Shown piece by piece: positions 9,730 through 18,551 of a DNA stretch of 64,000 nt; position 1 is the stretch's first letter, and each line of letters opens with the position of its first letter. The notes under the pieces were generated by a model. It was given only the letters and a program-made list of their open reading frames with translations. It was not told the origin of the DNA and ran no database searches. Source of the stretch: WGMI01 sp041739275 (lineage in GTDB: Bacteria > Bacteroidota > Bacteroidia > Flavobacteriales > Schleiferiaceae); assembly GCA_041739275.1 (NCBI GenBank), contig JBGSOF010000004.1, forward strand, positions 62,001 through 126,000, given 5' to 3'. Position numbers and translations under genes: made by a program.

Positions 9730-9750
9730 GGGGCTTCGGCCCCTTTTTTT
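9730..9750 (+). terminator. Rho-independent terminator of the adhesin gene
   Basis: GGGGC, a TTCG tetraloop, GCCCC and seven Ts. It lies between the adhesin stop and the stop of convergent comF; the minus-strand reading has a weaker T-tract. Confidence 0.9.
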
Positions 9751-10450
9751 ATATGTCCAGGTCGCACGCCAATCCGCGGATGCCAATGTCTGCAGCGCCC
9801 GCGGTTCTCAGCGCAGAGACACAGGCCTCAAGAGTGGCGCCGGTCGTAATCATGTCGTCGACCAACACATATTGAACGTCAGGCCTTGCCTTGTTCGAAC
9901 AGGCGTATTGATCGGCTGCATTCTTGGTTCTGCCCAGAGAGTCGAGTTTGGTCTGAGAGCCTGCTTCCTGAGCTCGATATAGAAGTTCGAGGTCCAAATC
10001 CCAACCTGTGATATCGGCCAAACCCCTCGCGATCTGCTCGCTTTGATTAAACCCTCGCGCGACGAGCTTTTTTGGATGAAGCGGCACGGGAACAATCACT
10101 CGGGCCGCAGAACTCAGGCGTTCTTCTCGTTTTTCAGAGAGCGCAAATTGTCTTCCCAATTGAAAAGCGAGCTCTTTTCCACCTCCGTATTTGATGCGAT
10201 GCAAGATTCGTTGAACGATGCCGCCCTCAGAGAATTTTAAGTAGGCCCTGGCCTCCGAACACTCGAAACGCCGGCGCAGCATGCGCTCCAACGAATGGGT
10301 TAGGCTCGCACCCGTGGCCAAGGGCAAGCTCATGGAACAGACGGCGCACAAATGTGTTTTCGGGTCGTTCAAAATATGAGCGCATCCCAAACACTGAATT
10401 GGTGAAAAAGCCGTTAAAAAGACACTCGGCGCGTGTACGTTCGACTTCAT
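9749..10450 (-). CDS. comF: ComF family phosphoribosyltransferase-like protein
   Basis: A 233-residue protein with the ComF layout: an N-terminal zinc ribbon (CLGC near residue 20, CAVC near 37) and a type I phosphoribosyltransferase domain with the PRPP loop YVLVDDMITTGAT near residues 195-208. ComF (GntX in Proteobacteria) is needed for DNA uptake in naturally competent bacteria, probably at the cytoplasmic side. The start ATG lies just after a TATAATTTTTTCAA stretch that may be a weak -7 element. It is divergent from the coiled-coil membrane protein gene at 10494. Confidence 0.85.
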   Translation of the reverse strand: MKSNVHAPSVFLTAFSPIQCLGCAHILNDPKTHLCAVCSMSLPLATGASLTHSLERMLRRRFECSEARAYLKFSEGGIVQRILHRIKYGGGKELAFQLGRQFALSEKREERLSSAARVIVPVPLHPKKLVARGFNQSEQIARGLADITGWDLDLELLYRAQEAGSQTKLDSLGRTKNAADQYACSNKARPDVQYVLVDDMITTGATLEACVSALRTAGAADIGIRGLACDLDI

Positions 10451-10460
10451 TTGAAAAAAT

Positions 10461-10468
10461 TATATTTG
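10461..10468 (+). promoter_or_regulatory. -7 promoter element TATATTTG
   Basis: An exact TAnnTTTG match, 25 nt before the ATG at 10494, in the 43-bp gap between the divergent comF and coiled-coil genes. Confidence 0.55.
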
Positions 10469-10493
10469 TAAGTAAATCAATTCGCAGACAAAA

Positions 10494-11378
10494 ATGCAAG
10501 AAAATTCGCCCAAAAAAGACAATCGCGGCCTTATCGCCATTCTTCTTCTCCTCTTGGTCGTAGCCGTTCTCGGATGGTTCTACGCCAATTCGCGAAAAGA
10601 AGCAGAGCTTTTGGAAAAGGGCAAAGAGCAACTCGTTGCCGAATTGAGAGATCTCATGGGTCAATACGACCAACTTGAGCTCGCCAACGATAGTTTGATT
10701 GATGTGGCAGATGGCGAACGTTCAAAACTCAATGCCGCCATTGACTCCATCATGGCCTTGCGCAGCGGAGACCTCAGCAAGCTCGACAAGTACAAAAACG
10801 AAGTCTATCAGCTCAAAGTGCAGAACAAAAAGCTGATGGTTCAACTCGATTCCATGTCGAATCGAATCACCAATCTCCAAAAGGAAGTAGAGGTGGTGAC
10901 CGAATCGCTGCAGCAGGAAAAAGCGCGAGGAAAGAGCCTTGACGAAACCAATCAAAACCTGCAACAAGCTGTTTCAAAAGGAAGTGCCCTCACGGCCAGC
11001 GGCATTCGAGCCAATGCCATCAAAAGGTGGAAGAGCGGTAAGGAAACAGACACCGAGAAGTCGAGCAGAGCCGACGAAGTGCGCGTATGCTTTACACTGA
11101 ACAAGAACGTCTTGGCCCCCAAGGGCGAACGCACCGTGTTTTTGAGGGTCATCACTCCGGTAAACACGGTGGTGTCGATGCCCGACGGTGCGCAAAACTC
11201 TTTCGATGCAAACGGAAGCCCTCTGCTCTATTCAACCAAAAAAGTGGTTTGGTTCGAAAATGAGGCTCAGGAAATTTGTATGTACGTGAGCCGAAGCGAT
11301 TTCGAAGACGGAGTGTACAGCATTGAGCTCTACACCGAAGGCTACAGCTTGGGAACCGCTCAATTCGAGCTCGACTAA
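10494..11378 (+). CDS. Membrane-anchored coiled-coil protein, unknown function
   Basis: A 294-residue protein with a short Lys-rich cytoplasmic tail, one membrane helix (residues 13-29, LIAILLLLLVVAVLGWFYA), a long coiled coil (about 32-160, heptads rich in Glu, Gln, Leu and Lys) and a C-terminal beta-rich domain (about 185-294). The layout resembles a conserved but uncharacterised Bacteroidetes family. The C-terminal domain would sit in the periplasm, held away from the membrane by the coil. The stop overlaps that of the convergent barrel gene by 4 nt. No function can be assigned. Confidence 0.75.
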   Translation: MQENSPKKDNRGLIAILLLLLVVAVLGWFYANSRKEAELLEKGKEQLVAELRDLMGQYDQLELANDSLIDVADGERSKLNAAIDSIMALRSGDLSKLDKYKNEVYQLKVQNKKLMVQLDSMSNRITNLQKEVEVVTESLQQEKARGKSLDETNQNLQQAVSKGSALTASGIRANAIKRWKSGKETDTEKSSRADEVRVCFTLNKNVLAPKGERTVFLRVITPVNTVVSMPDGAQNSFDANGSPLLYSTKKVVWFENEAQEICMYVSRSDFEDGVYSIELYTEGYSLGTAQFELD

Positions 11379-14300
11379 AAAACAGCCTTTAGTTGAACGC
11401 TGCCGTTGTGAACGGCGGGCGAATCGCTTGCATATCGGCCTTCGTATCGGAGGTCGAGTTGTAAAAAAGAAAGCAGTCTTTGGCTGTAAACCAGAGACCA
11501 AAGCAGATTCGACCCGGGCTGAAGACCTTCGAGCATGGCATAGCCGAGCGGCGACAACGCGCTTCCACTAAAGTTGTTGCTGACCCGACTCACCGATGCG
11601 TTCAAACTGGCGCGCTCTGATCGCGTGTGAATAAATTCCAAGCCAATCCTCCAACTGTCGAGGCTTTCGGGCTGCTCATTCTCAGAATCGGCCGAGCGCA
11701 AACCAAGCCTCACTGAAGACTTCCATCGATCTGAAAACTGATAAGCGGGATTCAGCTCAACTTTGGGTCCTTGGAACGCGTAGTTTCTCGAAGCGGCGTT
11801 GGTGTTGGCGCGGCTGATGCGATCCCAACCGGCCTGGACGAGGTAGCTCAGCCGATCGTTCGGAGCCAACCTCAGGTTTGCCTCGTGCATCCGAGTGGAG
11901 GTCTGTTCGAGCCCGAAGTTGGTCAGCGTTCGCTCTTGACCTGTTTGAAAGTGATAATCAGCACCGAAATCGAGTCTGCTGCGGTTGTAAAAAAGACTCA
12001 AGCGGTCGAGGCGGTTGCGCCCGAGCAAGAGGGAGTCTTTGCTGTTGCGAAACGGATTCAGCGCATTGAGCTCATCGCCTGCGACAGAGCGCTCGCTGGC
12101 AGACGCATACCAACGCATGTCAAAGCGAGACCAAAGCGGGCGAGTTCCGGCAGCCGCCCATTTTCCGGGAGACCAATTCAGCGTATGCGACCAAAGCGTT
12201 TGCGCAGCACGCAAAAAACCTTCGGCGGGAACAAGACCCCTGGCATAATTTGCCTGATCGGCAAAACGAGCGGGTTCAAACTCCTCGAGCTCTTCGAGAC
12301 CGTTGTCGTTATAGTCGATCCACGTATGGGTGCCTGTTCCATCGGGTACGCGAATAAAAACCGGATTGCGAATGGGTTCGCCCGCCGTGAGCGCCTCGTA
12401 CAAAACGCTCCAATCAAACGCTCGTTTCCAGAATGTCCCCGCCGCCGACCACCGTGCAGTCAAAGTAGAATTCGCCGATTTGCCCGCGGGCTCCAAGCTG
12501 CGGTATTGAAGCGACCACTGGGTTCTAAAGTCTTGGTTGGGATGGTACAGACCCACAGTCCTTGCCCCATACGACAGCGATTGCCGTTGAAGTTCCCCCG
12601 TTCGAACGCTGTCTTCAGAGCGAGCGAACATCCCCATTCTCACGAACCGCAGGGTGGAGTCTCCAGTCTCTGTAAACGCTTCGGCCTCGTGGAATGCATA
12701 ACTTCTTTCGGAAATCAACTTCCCTGTCTGCCTGCGATTGGACTCGCCTTGTGCCAGCAATCCCACATTCCAATCCGGAGAAAGCCGGTGTTTCCAATCT
12801 GTTTGATAACGCGCGAATTGAGCAAGAGAGGCACTGTCGCGATTCATGAGGAACGAAGCGGTGCCGCGCACTCTGTCTCGTCCGAAATCCCAATCAAACG
12901 CAGCGCTCGGGCGAAAGCCCAGATAATCTGAACCCGAATTCAAGACTTCGAAACCAAAGCCCAAAGACTTTTCGGCCTTCGGTCGAAGCTGCGCATTCAT
13001 CCCCAAGAGTGCCAGCTCGCGGTTCTCGGAGCTGATGTTCCAATCGCGCGCGAACTCGAGATTTCGAATGCGCTCGACGGTTCGGAAATAGGCGTCGTTG
13101 TATTGAACGTCGGTCCTTACCGACCAGTTCTGGCTCAGGCTGCGGTTCCATTTGAGCCCTGCCGCCCAACCCAAATCGTTTTCTCGATCGAGCTGAGAAA
13201 AGCGATTCGCGACATTTCTGCTCAGGGCCGCTTCGATTTCGAGCCGGTCTTGTTGGGTATCGACTGCGCTGAACCGTACATCGAGAACCTGGAGCATGGT
13301 GGGCAAACTGGCAGGCCTGACCGGTTCGTGCGTTCCCGCCGGAACCCCCGCCACAGGTTCGACCCAGCGATAGACCACTCCCGACGCCAATCGCCTGTCG
13401 GGCAGGTAATTGCCCTTACCGGCGCCGACCTCTGTAAACGTAGCGGTGTAGGCTTCACTCTCCACCCCATCGATAAAAACCAAGACTGAATCGTAGCCTA
13501 AACTATCGGTCAGCTGATAGCGAATTTCGCCATCTACCCCGCTGGCCGCTTGAATGGTACTGATACCCAAGGCTCCCGCTCGATCTCCTGCTTGGGCCAA
13601 ACGCGCGCGATCTGCGTCGCTGAGATCGCTGCTCAATGGGCGATTGGGGTCGTCTTGCTCTGAATAAGCAGAGATTTCGATTCGCTTTCCCGCGTTCTCC
13701 AAAAAGGAACGGGTATAAAAGGCCGATCTCAAATAATTCTGATCGGTGTACTGAAATTCGACCACGATGCGGTTTTCTCTTCGAATCGGCCTGAGGTTTG
13801 TAAAGCGAAGCTCGCTTGTAAGCGGATCGATGATGTAATCTCGGTCGCCCCCTCTTTCGAGCAACACCCCATCGATATAAACCCGTTCTGAACCCGAAAT
13901 CAAGCGAATCGATCGCTCCCCGCCCGCTCCCGTTAAAACATATGGCCCCTGATTGCCTTCGAGTCCAAAAAACGACATCCGCCGAAAGCGCCCCCGCGCC
14001 AATGCTCCCGAAAGCAGAACTCCGTATTTGGAATTCCCCGATTTCTTTTCAAAATCAATCAGTCCGCCGGTGACGCGTTTTTCAAAATTCAAAAAGCGCG
14101 CATCCGAGCGACTCAGGTCTAGGTCTCCCGCTCGAATCCGCCCGAACTCCGGATTTCGAAGCTCGATGTACAGCTGATCGTATTCTCGAAGAGATTGAGC
14201 CACTCCCGAACCCGGATTGGGCAAGCTGTTTTCGGCGATCACCGCTTCGAGGCGTGTCGCATTGCCCAAAGAACCGCTGAGTTGGAGGTTGAGACTCGAA

Positions 14301-14746
14301 TTCAAGACCGCGTTTTGCGCATTGCCGACGCTCAGAGTTCGGCTGAGCGATCCGCTTCGATTCAGCCCTTCTAAAGGGTCTGTCGATTCGGTTTCTTCGA
14401 GAAACGGGCCCTCGGTCTTCAACTCGGCAACGCCAAAATCAGACAGCGGACGCAGTTCGACCGGACGAAAAAAATCGACGCTCAAACTTTTATACAATAC
14501 GAGTACGCTGTCTCGAGCACCCTCCTTCAACACCAGCCCACGGGCATTGGGAAGTGGGGTATATTCGGCCGCTTTAAGGGTATCTAAACCTATAATAACT
14601 TTAAGATCAGGGAAGTAAATGGTTCGGTCTCCCAGCAAAAGAGTGTCTGAGCCCTGAGGGAAACGCGCGCGCTCCTGAGCCATTAATCGCGCATTTGCCC
14701 ACGCGAACAAAATAAAAAATCCGGCGGTTCGGATCGAGCCGTTCAC
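11375..14746 (-). CDS. Large predicted outer-membrane beta-barrel protein, unknown function
   Basis: An 1123-residue protein read from a GTG followed by a signal-like segment (SIRTAGFFILFAWANARLMAQ). The open frame continues 121 codons further upstream, but that part runs antisense through the exonuclease III gene and has no signal sequence, so the GTG is preferred. The N-terminal third has a domain with GSERVYIDGVLLERGGDRDY and ITxxxIVVEFQYT-like segments. The remaining two thirds have alternating aromatic/polar strands (for example WSVRTDVQYND, RLDFGADYHF) and the chain ends in Phe (LKAVF), as expected for a BAM-assembled barrel. It may form a large pore or secretion-related barrel; no named family is recognised. 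Confidence 0.7.
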   Translation of the reverse strand: MNGSIRTAGFFILFAWANARLMAQERARFPQGSDTLLLGDRTIYFPDLKVIIGLDTLKAAEYTPLPNARGLVLKEGARDSVLVLYKSLSVDFFRPVELRPLSDFGVAELKTEGPFLEETESTDPLEGLNRSGSLSRTLSVGNAQNAVLNSSLNLQLSGSLGNATRLEAVIAENSLPNPGSGVAQSLREYDQLYIELRNPEFGRIRAGDLDLSRSDARFLNFEKRVTGGLIDFEKKSGNSKYGVLLSGALARGRFRRMSFFGLEGNQGPYVLTGAGGERSIRLISGSERVYIDGVLLERGGDRDYIIDPLTSELRFTNLRPIRRENRIVVEFQYTDQNYLRSAFYTRSFLENAGKRIEISAYSEQDDPNRPLSSDLSDADRARLAQAGDRAGALGISTIQAASGVDGEIRYQLTDSLGYDSVLVFIDGVESEAYTATFTEVGAGKGNYLPDRRLASGVVYRWVEPVAGVPAGTHEPVRPASLPTMLQVLDVRFSAVDTQQDRLEIEAALSRNVANRFSQLDRENDLGWAAGLKWNRSLSQNWSVRTDVQYNDAYFRTVERIRNLEFARDWNISSENRELALLGMNAQLRPKAEKSLGFGFEVLNSGSDYLGFRPSAAFDWDFGRDRVRGTASFLMNRDSASLAQFARYQTDWKHRLSPDWNVGLLAQGESNRRQTGKLISERSYAFHEAEAFTETGDSTLRFVRMGMFARSEDSVRTGELQRQSLSYGARTVGLYHPNQDFRTQWSLQYRSLEPAGKSANSTLTARWSAAGTFWKRAFDWSVLYEALTAGEPIRNPVFIRVPDGTGTHTWIDYNDNGLEELEEFEPARFADQANYARGLVPAEGFLRAAQTLWSHTLNWSPGKWAAAGTRPLWSRFDMRWYASASERSVAGDELNALNPFRNSKDSLLLGRNRLDRLSLFYNRSRLDFGADYHFQTGQERTLTNFGLEQTSTRMHEANLRLAPNDRLSYLVQAGWDRISRANTNAASRNYAFQGPKVELNPAYQFSDRWKSSVRLGLRSADSENEQPESLDSWRIGLEFIHTRSERASLNASVSRVSNNFSGSALSPLGYAMLEGLQPGSNLLWSLVYSQRLLSFLQLDLRYEGRYASDSPAVHNGSVQLKAVF

Positions 14747-14796
14747 TTTCAATGCTGCGTAATTAACCCCTTTGCGGGCATAAACGTATGCAGATG

Positions 14797-14804
14797 TACC
14801 TTCG
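14797..14804 (+). promoter_or_regulatory. -7-like element TACCTTCG before exonuclease III
   Basis: TACCTTCG (one change from TAnnTTTG) ends 5 nt before the GTG start. The identical octamer with identical spacing precedes the ribonuclease R gene. Confidence 0.45.
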
Positions 14805-14809
14805 GATGC

Positions 14810-15586
14810 GTGAAAATTGCTTCGTACAACGTAAACGGAATTCGCTCTGCTCTCAACAAAGGCCTCGGACTTTGGATTGAACAAGAGCGTCCCGATGTGC
14901 TTTGTTTCCAAGAGATCAAAGCCGAGAAAGAGCAAGTCGACACTTCTCTTTTTGATCATCTGGGGTATCGTCACTATTGGCATTCTGCCGAGAAAAAGGG
15001 CTACAGCGGAGTTGCCGTGCTCTGTGCTTTTGAACCCGAGGCCGTGGTGATTGGAACCGGCTTGGAGTATATCGACCGCGAAGGGCGGGTGCTCCGAGTA
15101 GATTACCAAGGGAGGAGCTACTACAGTGTCTATTTTCCGTCGGGCAGTAGCGGGGACGAGCGCCAGACTGTTAAAATGCGCTTCTTACAAGACATTGCCG
15201 CGTTTTTTCAAAGGGAAGCCTCGGGCGGCCGAGCGCTTGTTATTTGCGGAGATTTCAATATTTGCCACCGCGCCATCGATATACACGATCCCATTCGAAA
15301 TGCGGGAGTTTCAGGCTTTTTGCCCGAAGAACGCGAATGGATGGATTCGTTCTTTGCCCTCGGCTTTATCGACGGCTTTCGATGTCTGGTTTCAGAGCCT
15401 CATCAGTATTCGTGGTGGAGCTACAGAGCCAATGCGCGCAACAACAACAAGGGCTGGAGAATCGATTACACCGTTTTGAGCGCGAGTCTCGAAGCGCGAA
15501 TTCGATCGGCTTCCATTCAGCCCTTTGCGGTACATTCCGACCACTGCCCGGTCTTGATTGAGCTGAGCGACGAACCGAGCCAATAA
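14810..15586 (+). CDS. xth: Exodeoxyribonuclease III / AP endonuclease
   Basis: A 258-residue enzyme of the endonuclease/exonuclease/phosphatase fold that cuts at abasic sites and trims 3' blocks in base excision repair. Visible active-site motifs: N7 in SYNVNGIRSA, the metal ligand E34 in CFQEIKAE, the GDFN motif (ICGDFNICH, about residue 147) and the C-terminal catalytic SDHCP. The aromatic WSYR and RIDY motifs are also present. Length is normal. The GTG start gives the canonical MKIASYNVNGIR N-terminus. The start is 63 bp from that of the divergent barrel gene. Confidence 0.95.
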   Translation: MKIASYNVNGIRSALNKGLGLWIEQERPDVLCFQEIKAEKEQVDTSLFDHLGYRHYWHSAEKKGYSGVAVLCAFEPEAVVIGTGLEYIDREGRVLRVDYQGRSYYSVYFPSGSSGDERQTVKMRFLQDIAAFFQREASGGRALVICGDFNICHRAIDIHDPIRNAGVSGFLPEEREWMDSFFALGFIDGFRCLVSEPHQYSWWSYRANARNNNKGWRIDYTVLSASLEARIRSASIQPFAVHSDHCPVLIELSDEPSQ

Positions 15587-15621
15587 CAAGGCTCTATTTT
15601 TTCTTAAAACAAACTTTGCCG

Positions 15622-16632
15622 ATGATTCGCCTCTCCCCATTTTCCGCCCTGCTGCTCTCAGGGCTGTTGAGTTCGTGTGTCGGAATGAAGGTCCACAAAG
15701 ACCTACAGGCAAAATACGACGCGCTCGAAGCCTCGAATTTAGAAAACCTCAGGCAGCGCCAAGATTGCAAAGACGCCCTTGAAACGGCAGAGCGCAAACT
15801 CTTGGAGCACACCCAAGAGCGCGACCGCCTGGCGTCGGATACGACCCGCATGGGACGCGATTTAAAGAGGCTGGAGAAAAACTATGCCGACTTAAACAAG
15901 TCGTACGATTTTCTGCTCGACAACAACAATACGCTGCTTGCCAGCAATGCGCGCGAAAACCGAGCCATGCTCGAGCGTTTAAAAGATTTGGACGAAGCGC
16001 TGCAAGACAAACAAGATTCGCTTTTGCAGGAGCGGGAATCGTTCGAGAAAGTTCGAAAGCAGCTCTCTGATCGCGAGTTGCGCATCGACGAGCTCGAACG
16101 CCTGATCGGGCGTCAAGATTCGGCCATTTCGGCCGTTTACGGTCGAATTTCTTCAGCGCTCAAGGCGTACGAGGGAAAGGGGCTCAGCGTGGTCGAGCGC
16201 GATGGCAAAGTCTTTGTTTCCATGCAAAACAGCCTGTTGTTTCCCTCCGGCAGTTGGACGGTCAACGAAGCCGGAGCCATCGCCTTGCGTCAGCTGCGCG
16301 AAGTGCTGGCCTCAGAAACCGATCTCTTTGTTTTTGTAGAGGGACATACCGACAACGACCCTTATTTGGGAAAGGGAACCGTGGCCGACAACTGGGACCT
16401 CTCCGTTTTGCGGGCGACTTCGATTGTGCGCATCCTCACAATTGAGGGCGGTGTTGACCCCAAGCGACTCACGGCCGCCGGAAAAGGCGAATTCGACCCG
16501 ATACGCCCCAACGACAGCCCCTCGAACAAAGCCTTGAATCGGCGAACCGAGATTATTGTGGCCCCGGACTTTGCCGAATTGGCAGACCTCCTCGACGAAA
16601 TGAATGCCTTGGCTCCTTCGAAAACTCAGTAA
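15622..16632 (+). CDS. OmpA-family lipoprotein with coiled coil
   Basis: A 336-residue lipoprotein: a signal peptide with lipobox LLSSC (Cys19), a long coiled-coil region (about 25-180), then an OmpA-like peptidoglycan-binding domain (about 200-315) with VEGHTDNDPYLG and the NRRTEII end motif. Such proteins tether the outer membrane to the cell wall. The ATG is chosen because the signal peptide starts there; a TTG two codons upstream is also in frame. An AAACTTTG sequence just upstream may be a degenerate -7 element. It follows exonuclease III after 35 nt. Confidence 0.85.
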   Translation: MIRLSPFSALLLSGLLSSCVGMKVHKDLQAKYDALEASNLENLRQRQDCKDALETAERKLLEHTQERDRLASDTTRMGRDLKRLEKNYADLNKSYDFLLDNNNTLLASNARENRAMLERLKDLDEALQDKQDSLLQERESFEKVRKQLSDRELRIDELERLIGRQDSAISAVYGRISSALKAYEGKGLSVVERDGKVFVSMQNSLLFPSGSWTVNEAGAIALRQLREVLASETDLFVFVEGHTDNDPYLGKGTVADNWDLSVLRATSIVRILTIEGGVDPKRLTAAGKGEFDPIRPNDSPSNKALNRRTEIIVAPDFAELADLLDEMNALAPSKTQ

Positions 16633-16634
16633 AC

Positions 16635-17081
16635 TCAGAGCTCTCTGTATTCCGAACTCTTGGGAATTTCGTCGAATTTCAGGGCCCAGTCTTCGGGAAT
16701 AGAACCCAGTTTTCGCGTTTTTAAATCGATCCACGCACCCTCGACTTCGAGCTCGGCACAGAGTTCGCCGCCCCGCAAAAAGCGGTGCATAAATGCAAAG
16801 CGGCTGCCTCGGTCTCTGGAGCCTCTCAGAGAAAATTCAATGAGTACCGAGTCGCCAAAGTGCAATTCGCGTCGAAAAGAACAGCTTTCTTTAAAGAGCA
16901 CCGGCGCCAAAGATGCGCGCTGCATGCTCGCCATGTCGATGCCCAGGCGTTGGAGTGCCTCGGTGCGCTGAGTGGCGCATAAATCGTAATAGACCGTGTG
17001 TCGAACGTGCCCCACCGGGTCGAGGTCGGACCAGCGAAAACGGGCTTCAAATTGAAAGAGACTTTTGGGAGACTGTTCCAT
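16635..17081 (-). CDS. Acyl-CoA thioesterase, 4HBT hotdog fold
   Basis: A 148-residue single-hotdog protein similar to YbgC/FadM thioesterases. The catalytic-site motif is at residues 19-29, DLDPVGHVRHT, with Asp21 and His25 in place; the usual Asn of GHVNN is Arg. The remaining YYDLCATQRTEAL helix and the beta strands fit the fold. The substrate is an acyl-CoA of unknown length. It is the last gene of a three-gene minus-strand operon, 6 nt after the META lipoprotein gene. Its stop is almost contiguous with the stop of the convergent OmpA lipoprotein gene. Confidence 0.85.
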   Translation of the reverse strand: MEQSPKSLFQFEARFRWSDLDPVGHVRHTVYYDLCATQRTEALQRLGIDMASMQRASLAPVLFKESCSFRRELHFGDSVLIEFSLRGSRDRGSRFAFMHRFLRGGELCAELEVEGAWIDLKTRKLGSIPEDWALKFDEIPKSSEYREL

Positions 17082-17087
17082 AGGGTT

Positions 17088-17771
17088 CTAGTCGATTCGC
17101 CTGGCGCGAACCAAGACCTCGTCTCCATTCAAGAGCGTGACCTCAGCTCGGTCAAACCCAATGCGGTCAGACATTTCGAGCGCTTTGAAGAACTCTTGTT
17201 CCCATTCGAGGAGTTCGCAGTCCATTTCGGTGTTGACCCGCTCGCTGATTCGAATTCCCTTGACAAACGAATCGAAGAGCTGAATTTGGGCGCTGAATTC
17301 ATTGCATCCGCCGCGTCCGTGCATCATTCCGGTTCGTTGGTTGATCTCAAAAAAGAGATTCGCCATTCGGTCTATCGGTCGTCCGTTGAGTTCGACCAGA
17401 CCCCAGGAATCGTTGATGACCCCATCGAGTTTTTGCACCGGGTGACGGGCGATTTCGCGCACCATGACGTATCGAATAGACGAACCGTCGGCCGGAGGAT
17501 GGTCAATTTTTTCGCTCCGCACTTCCATTTCTACGGCAAAGTTCGAATCGTACTCAAAACCCGAAATTCCCGTGTAGAGCAAAGACCATTGTCCCGAAGC
17601 CATATTCTGATACACGAGGCACTCCATGGGCCCTACGCCCACACACGCCTGTTTGAGGTCTGAAACCAACCATCGAGCGGTGCCCGCAGAATCGTTCACG
17701 CCTGTGCTTTTTGGGGTCGAACAGCTCAAAAAGGAAATCGGGAGCAGGGCCAAAATCAGTCTCTGCCTCAT
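17088..17771 (-). CDS. DUF4377 plus META (HslJ-like) domain lipoprotein
   Basis: A 227-residue lipoprotein with a signal peptide and a lipobox-like FLSC (Cys17). The first domain (about 33-90, ACVGVGPMECLVYQ, then ISGFEYDSNF) matches the DUF4377 pattern. The second (about 120-215) is a META domain (WGLVELNGRPI, then GRGGCNEFSAQI, with the conserved GCN). META proteins such as HslJ are linked to envelope or heat stress, but biochemical roles are unclear. The start overlaps the end of the Nudix-regulator gene by 4 nt. Confidence 0.82.
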   Translation of the reverse strand: MRQRLILALLPISFLSCSTPKSTGVNDSAGTARWLVSDLKQACVGVGPMECLVYQNMASGQWSLLYTGISGFEYDSNFAVEMEVRSEKIDHPPADGSSIRYVMVREIARHPVQKLDGVINDSWGLVELNGRPIDRMANLFFEINQRTGMMHGRGGCNEFSAQIQLFDSFVKGIRISERVNTEMDCELLEWEQEFFKALEMSDRIGFDRAEVTLLNGDEVLVRARRID

Positions 17772-18460
17772 GGGTTCTGACTCAGTTCAAAGAGCTGCGC
17801 GGGTTTGTGGAGCACCCCCTTTTGTTTTTCGTCCAAGGGAGTGATGAGGTTCTCTTTCAACACCTTTTTCCTGAAATTTCGCTTGTCGAGCTTTCGGTCG
17901 AGAATGCTTTCGTAAAGCGCCTGTAACTGACTCAAGGTGAACTTTTCAGGCAAGAGCTCAAACCCCACTTTTCGATTCTCGAAGTCTGATCGGAGCATTT
18001 CTATGGCATCTTCCATAATGGAATTGTGATCGAACGCCAATTCGGGCAAAGAAGAAATGTCTTGCCAAAAAACCCGGGATGCAAAAGACGAAGCCTCGGG
18101 TTTAAAATCAGCCATGCGGATAAATGCGTAATAACCAATCGTAATGACCCGAGCCTGTGGCTGTTCGCGATACGAGCTCAACCAGTCTAAGTCTTTGACA
18201 TCGCCCACCCGCCCCGGGTCTCCAAAGGCCTTGAATTGCTTCAAAAAAATCCCCTCGAGAGAAGTAAGTTCCTTTAGCACTCTACTCGCGGCATTGTCGA
18301 GGCTTTCGTCTTCGCGAACCAAGTCTCCGGGCAAAGCGGTTTTGATGCGCAAATCGCCTCGCTCTCTCTTGCGCTCAATGAGCAATACGCGCAGTTTTGA
18401 GCGGTCGAAACCAAAGACAACACAGTCTACAGATACGTGTGGATTGAGCGTGGGATGCAT
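17768..18460 (-). CDS. Nudix-domain transcriptional regulator, NrtR-like
   Basis: A 230-residue protein with a Nudix domain (about 1-150) fused to a C-terminal winged helix (about 155-230, KFTLSQLQALYESIL, then KRNFRKKVL), the NrtR architecture. NrtR proteins sense ADP-ribose-type ligands and repress NAD or sugar genes. The Nudix box is degenerate: GDLVRED, then RVLKEL, where REUXEE is expected, so Val61 and Leu65 replace catalytic glutamates and hydrolysis is probably lost, as in many NrtR regulators. It is the first gene of the operon with the META lipoprotein and thioesterase. A TATCTTCA sequence ends 4 nt before the ATG. Confidence 0.82.
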   Translation of the reverse strand: MHPTLNPHVSVDCVVFGFDRSKLRVLLIERKRERGDLRIKTALPGDLVREDESLDNAASRVLKELTSLEGIFLKQFKAFGDPGRVGDVKDLDWLSSYREQPQARVITIGYYAFIRMADFKPEASSFASRVFWQDISSLPELAFDHNSIMEDAIEMLRSDFENRKVGFELLPEKFTLSQLQALYESILDRKLDKRNFRKKVLKENLITPLDEKQKGVLHKPAQLFELSQNP

Positions 18461-18539
18461 TGTGTGAAGATAGTGTGCGAAAATTGATGGCGCATTTTCT
18501 CAAACGTTTGGGCAAGCCGCGCGCCCTCTTTTGAAGTCT

Positions 18540-18547
18540 TAACTTTG
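18540..18547 (+). promoter_or_regulatory. -7 promoter element TAACTTTG before panD
   Basis: An exact TAnnTTTG match ending 4 nt before the GTG start of panD, so the panD mRNA is expected to be leaderless or nearly so. Confidence 0.6.
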
Positions 18548-18551
18548 CGCC

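Noticed and set aside
3850..9786. Long minus-strand open frames, for example 7786-8946 and 8980-9786, inside the adhesin gene
   Set aside because: They are Arg-rich, lack any family likeness and lie wholly antisense to a clear multi-domain protein; they arise from its codon bias.
11771..12931. Plus-strand open frame of 386 codons antisense to the large barrel gene
   Set aside because: No recognisable domain, no promoter, Arg/Ser-rich composition; a shadow of the barrel gene.
14747..15109. Upstream extension of the large barrel gene by 121 codons
   Set aside because: It runs antisense through the first 300 nt of exonuclease III and has no signal peptide, whereas the inner GTG is followed by one.
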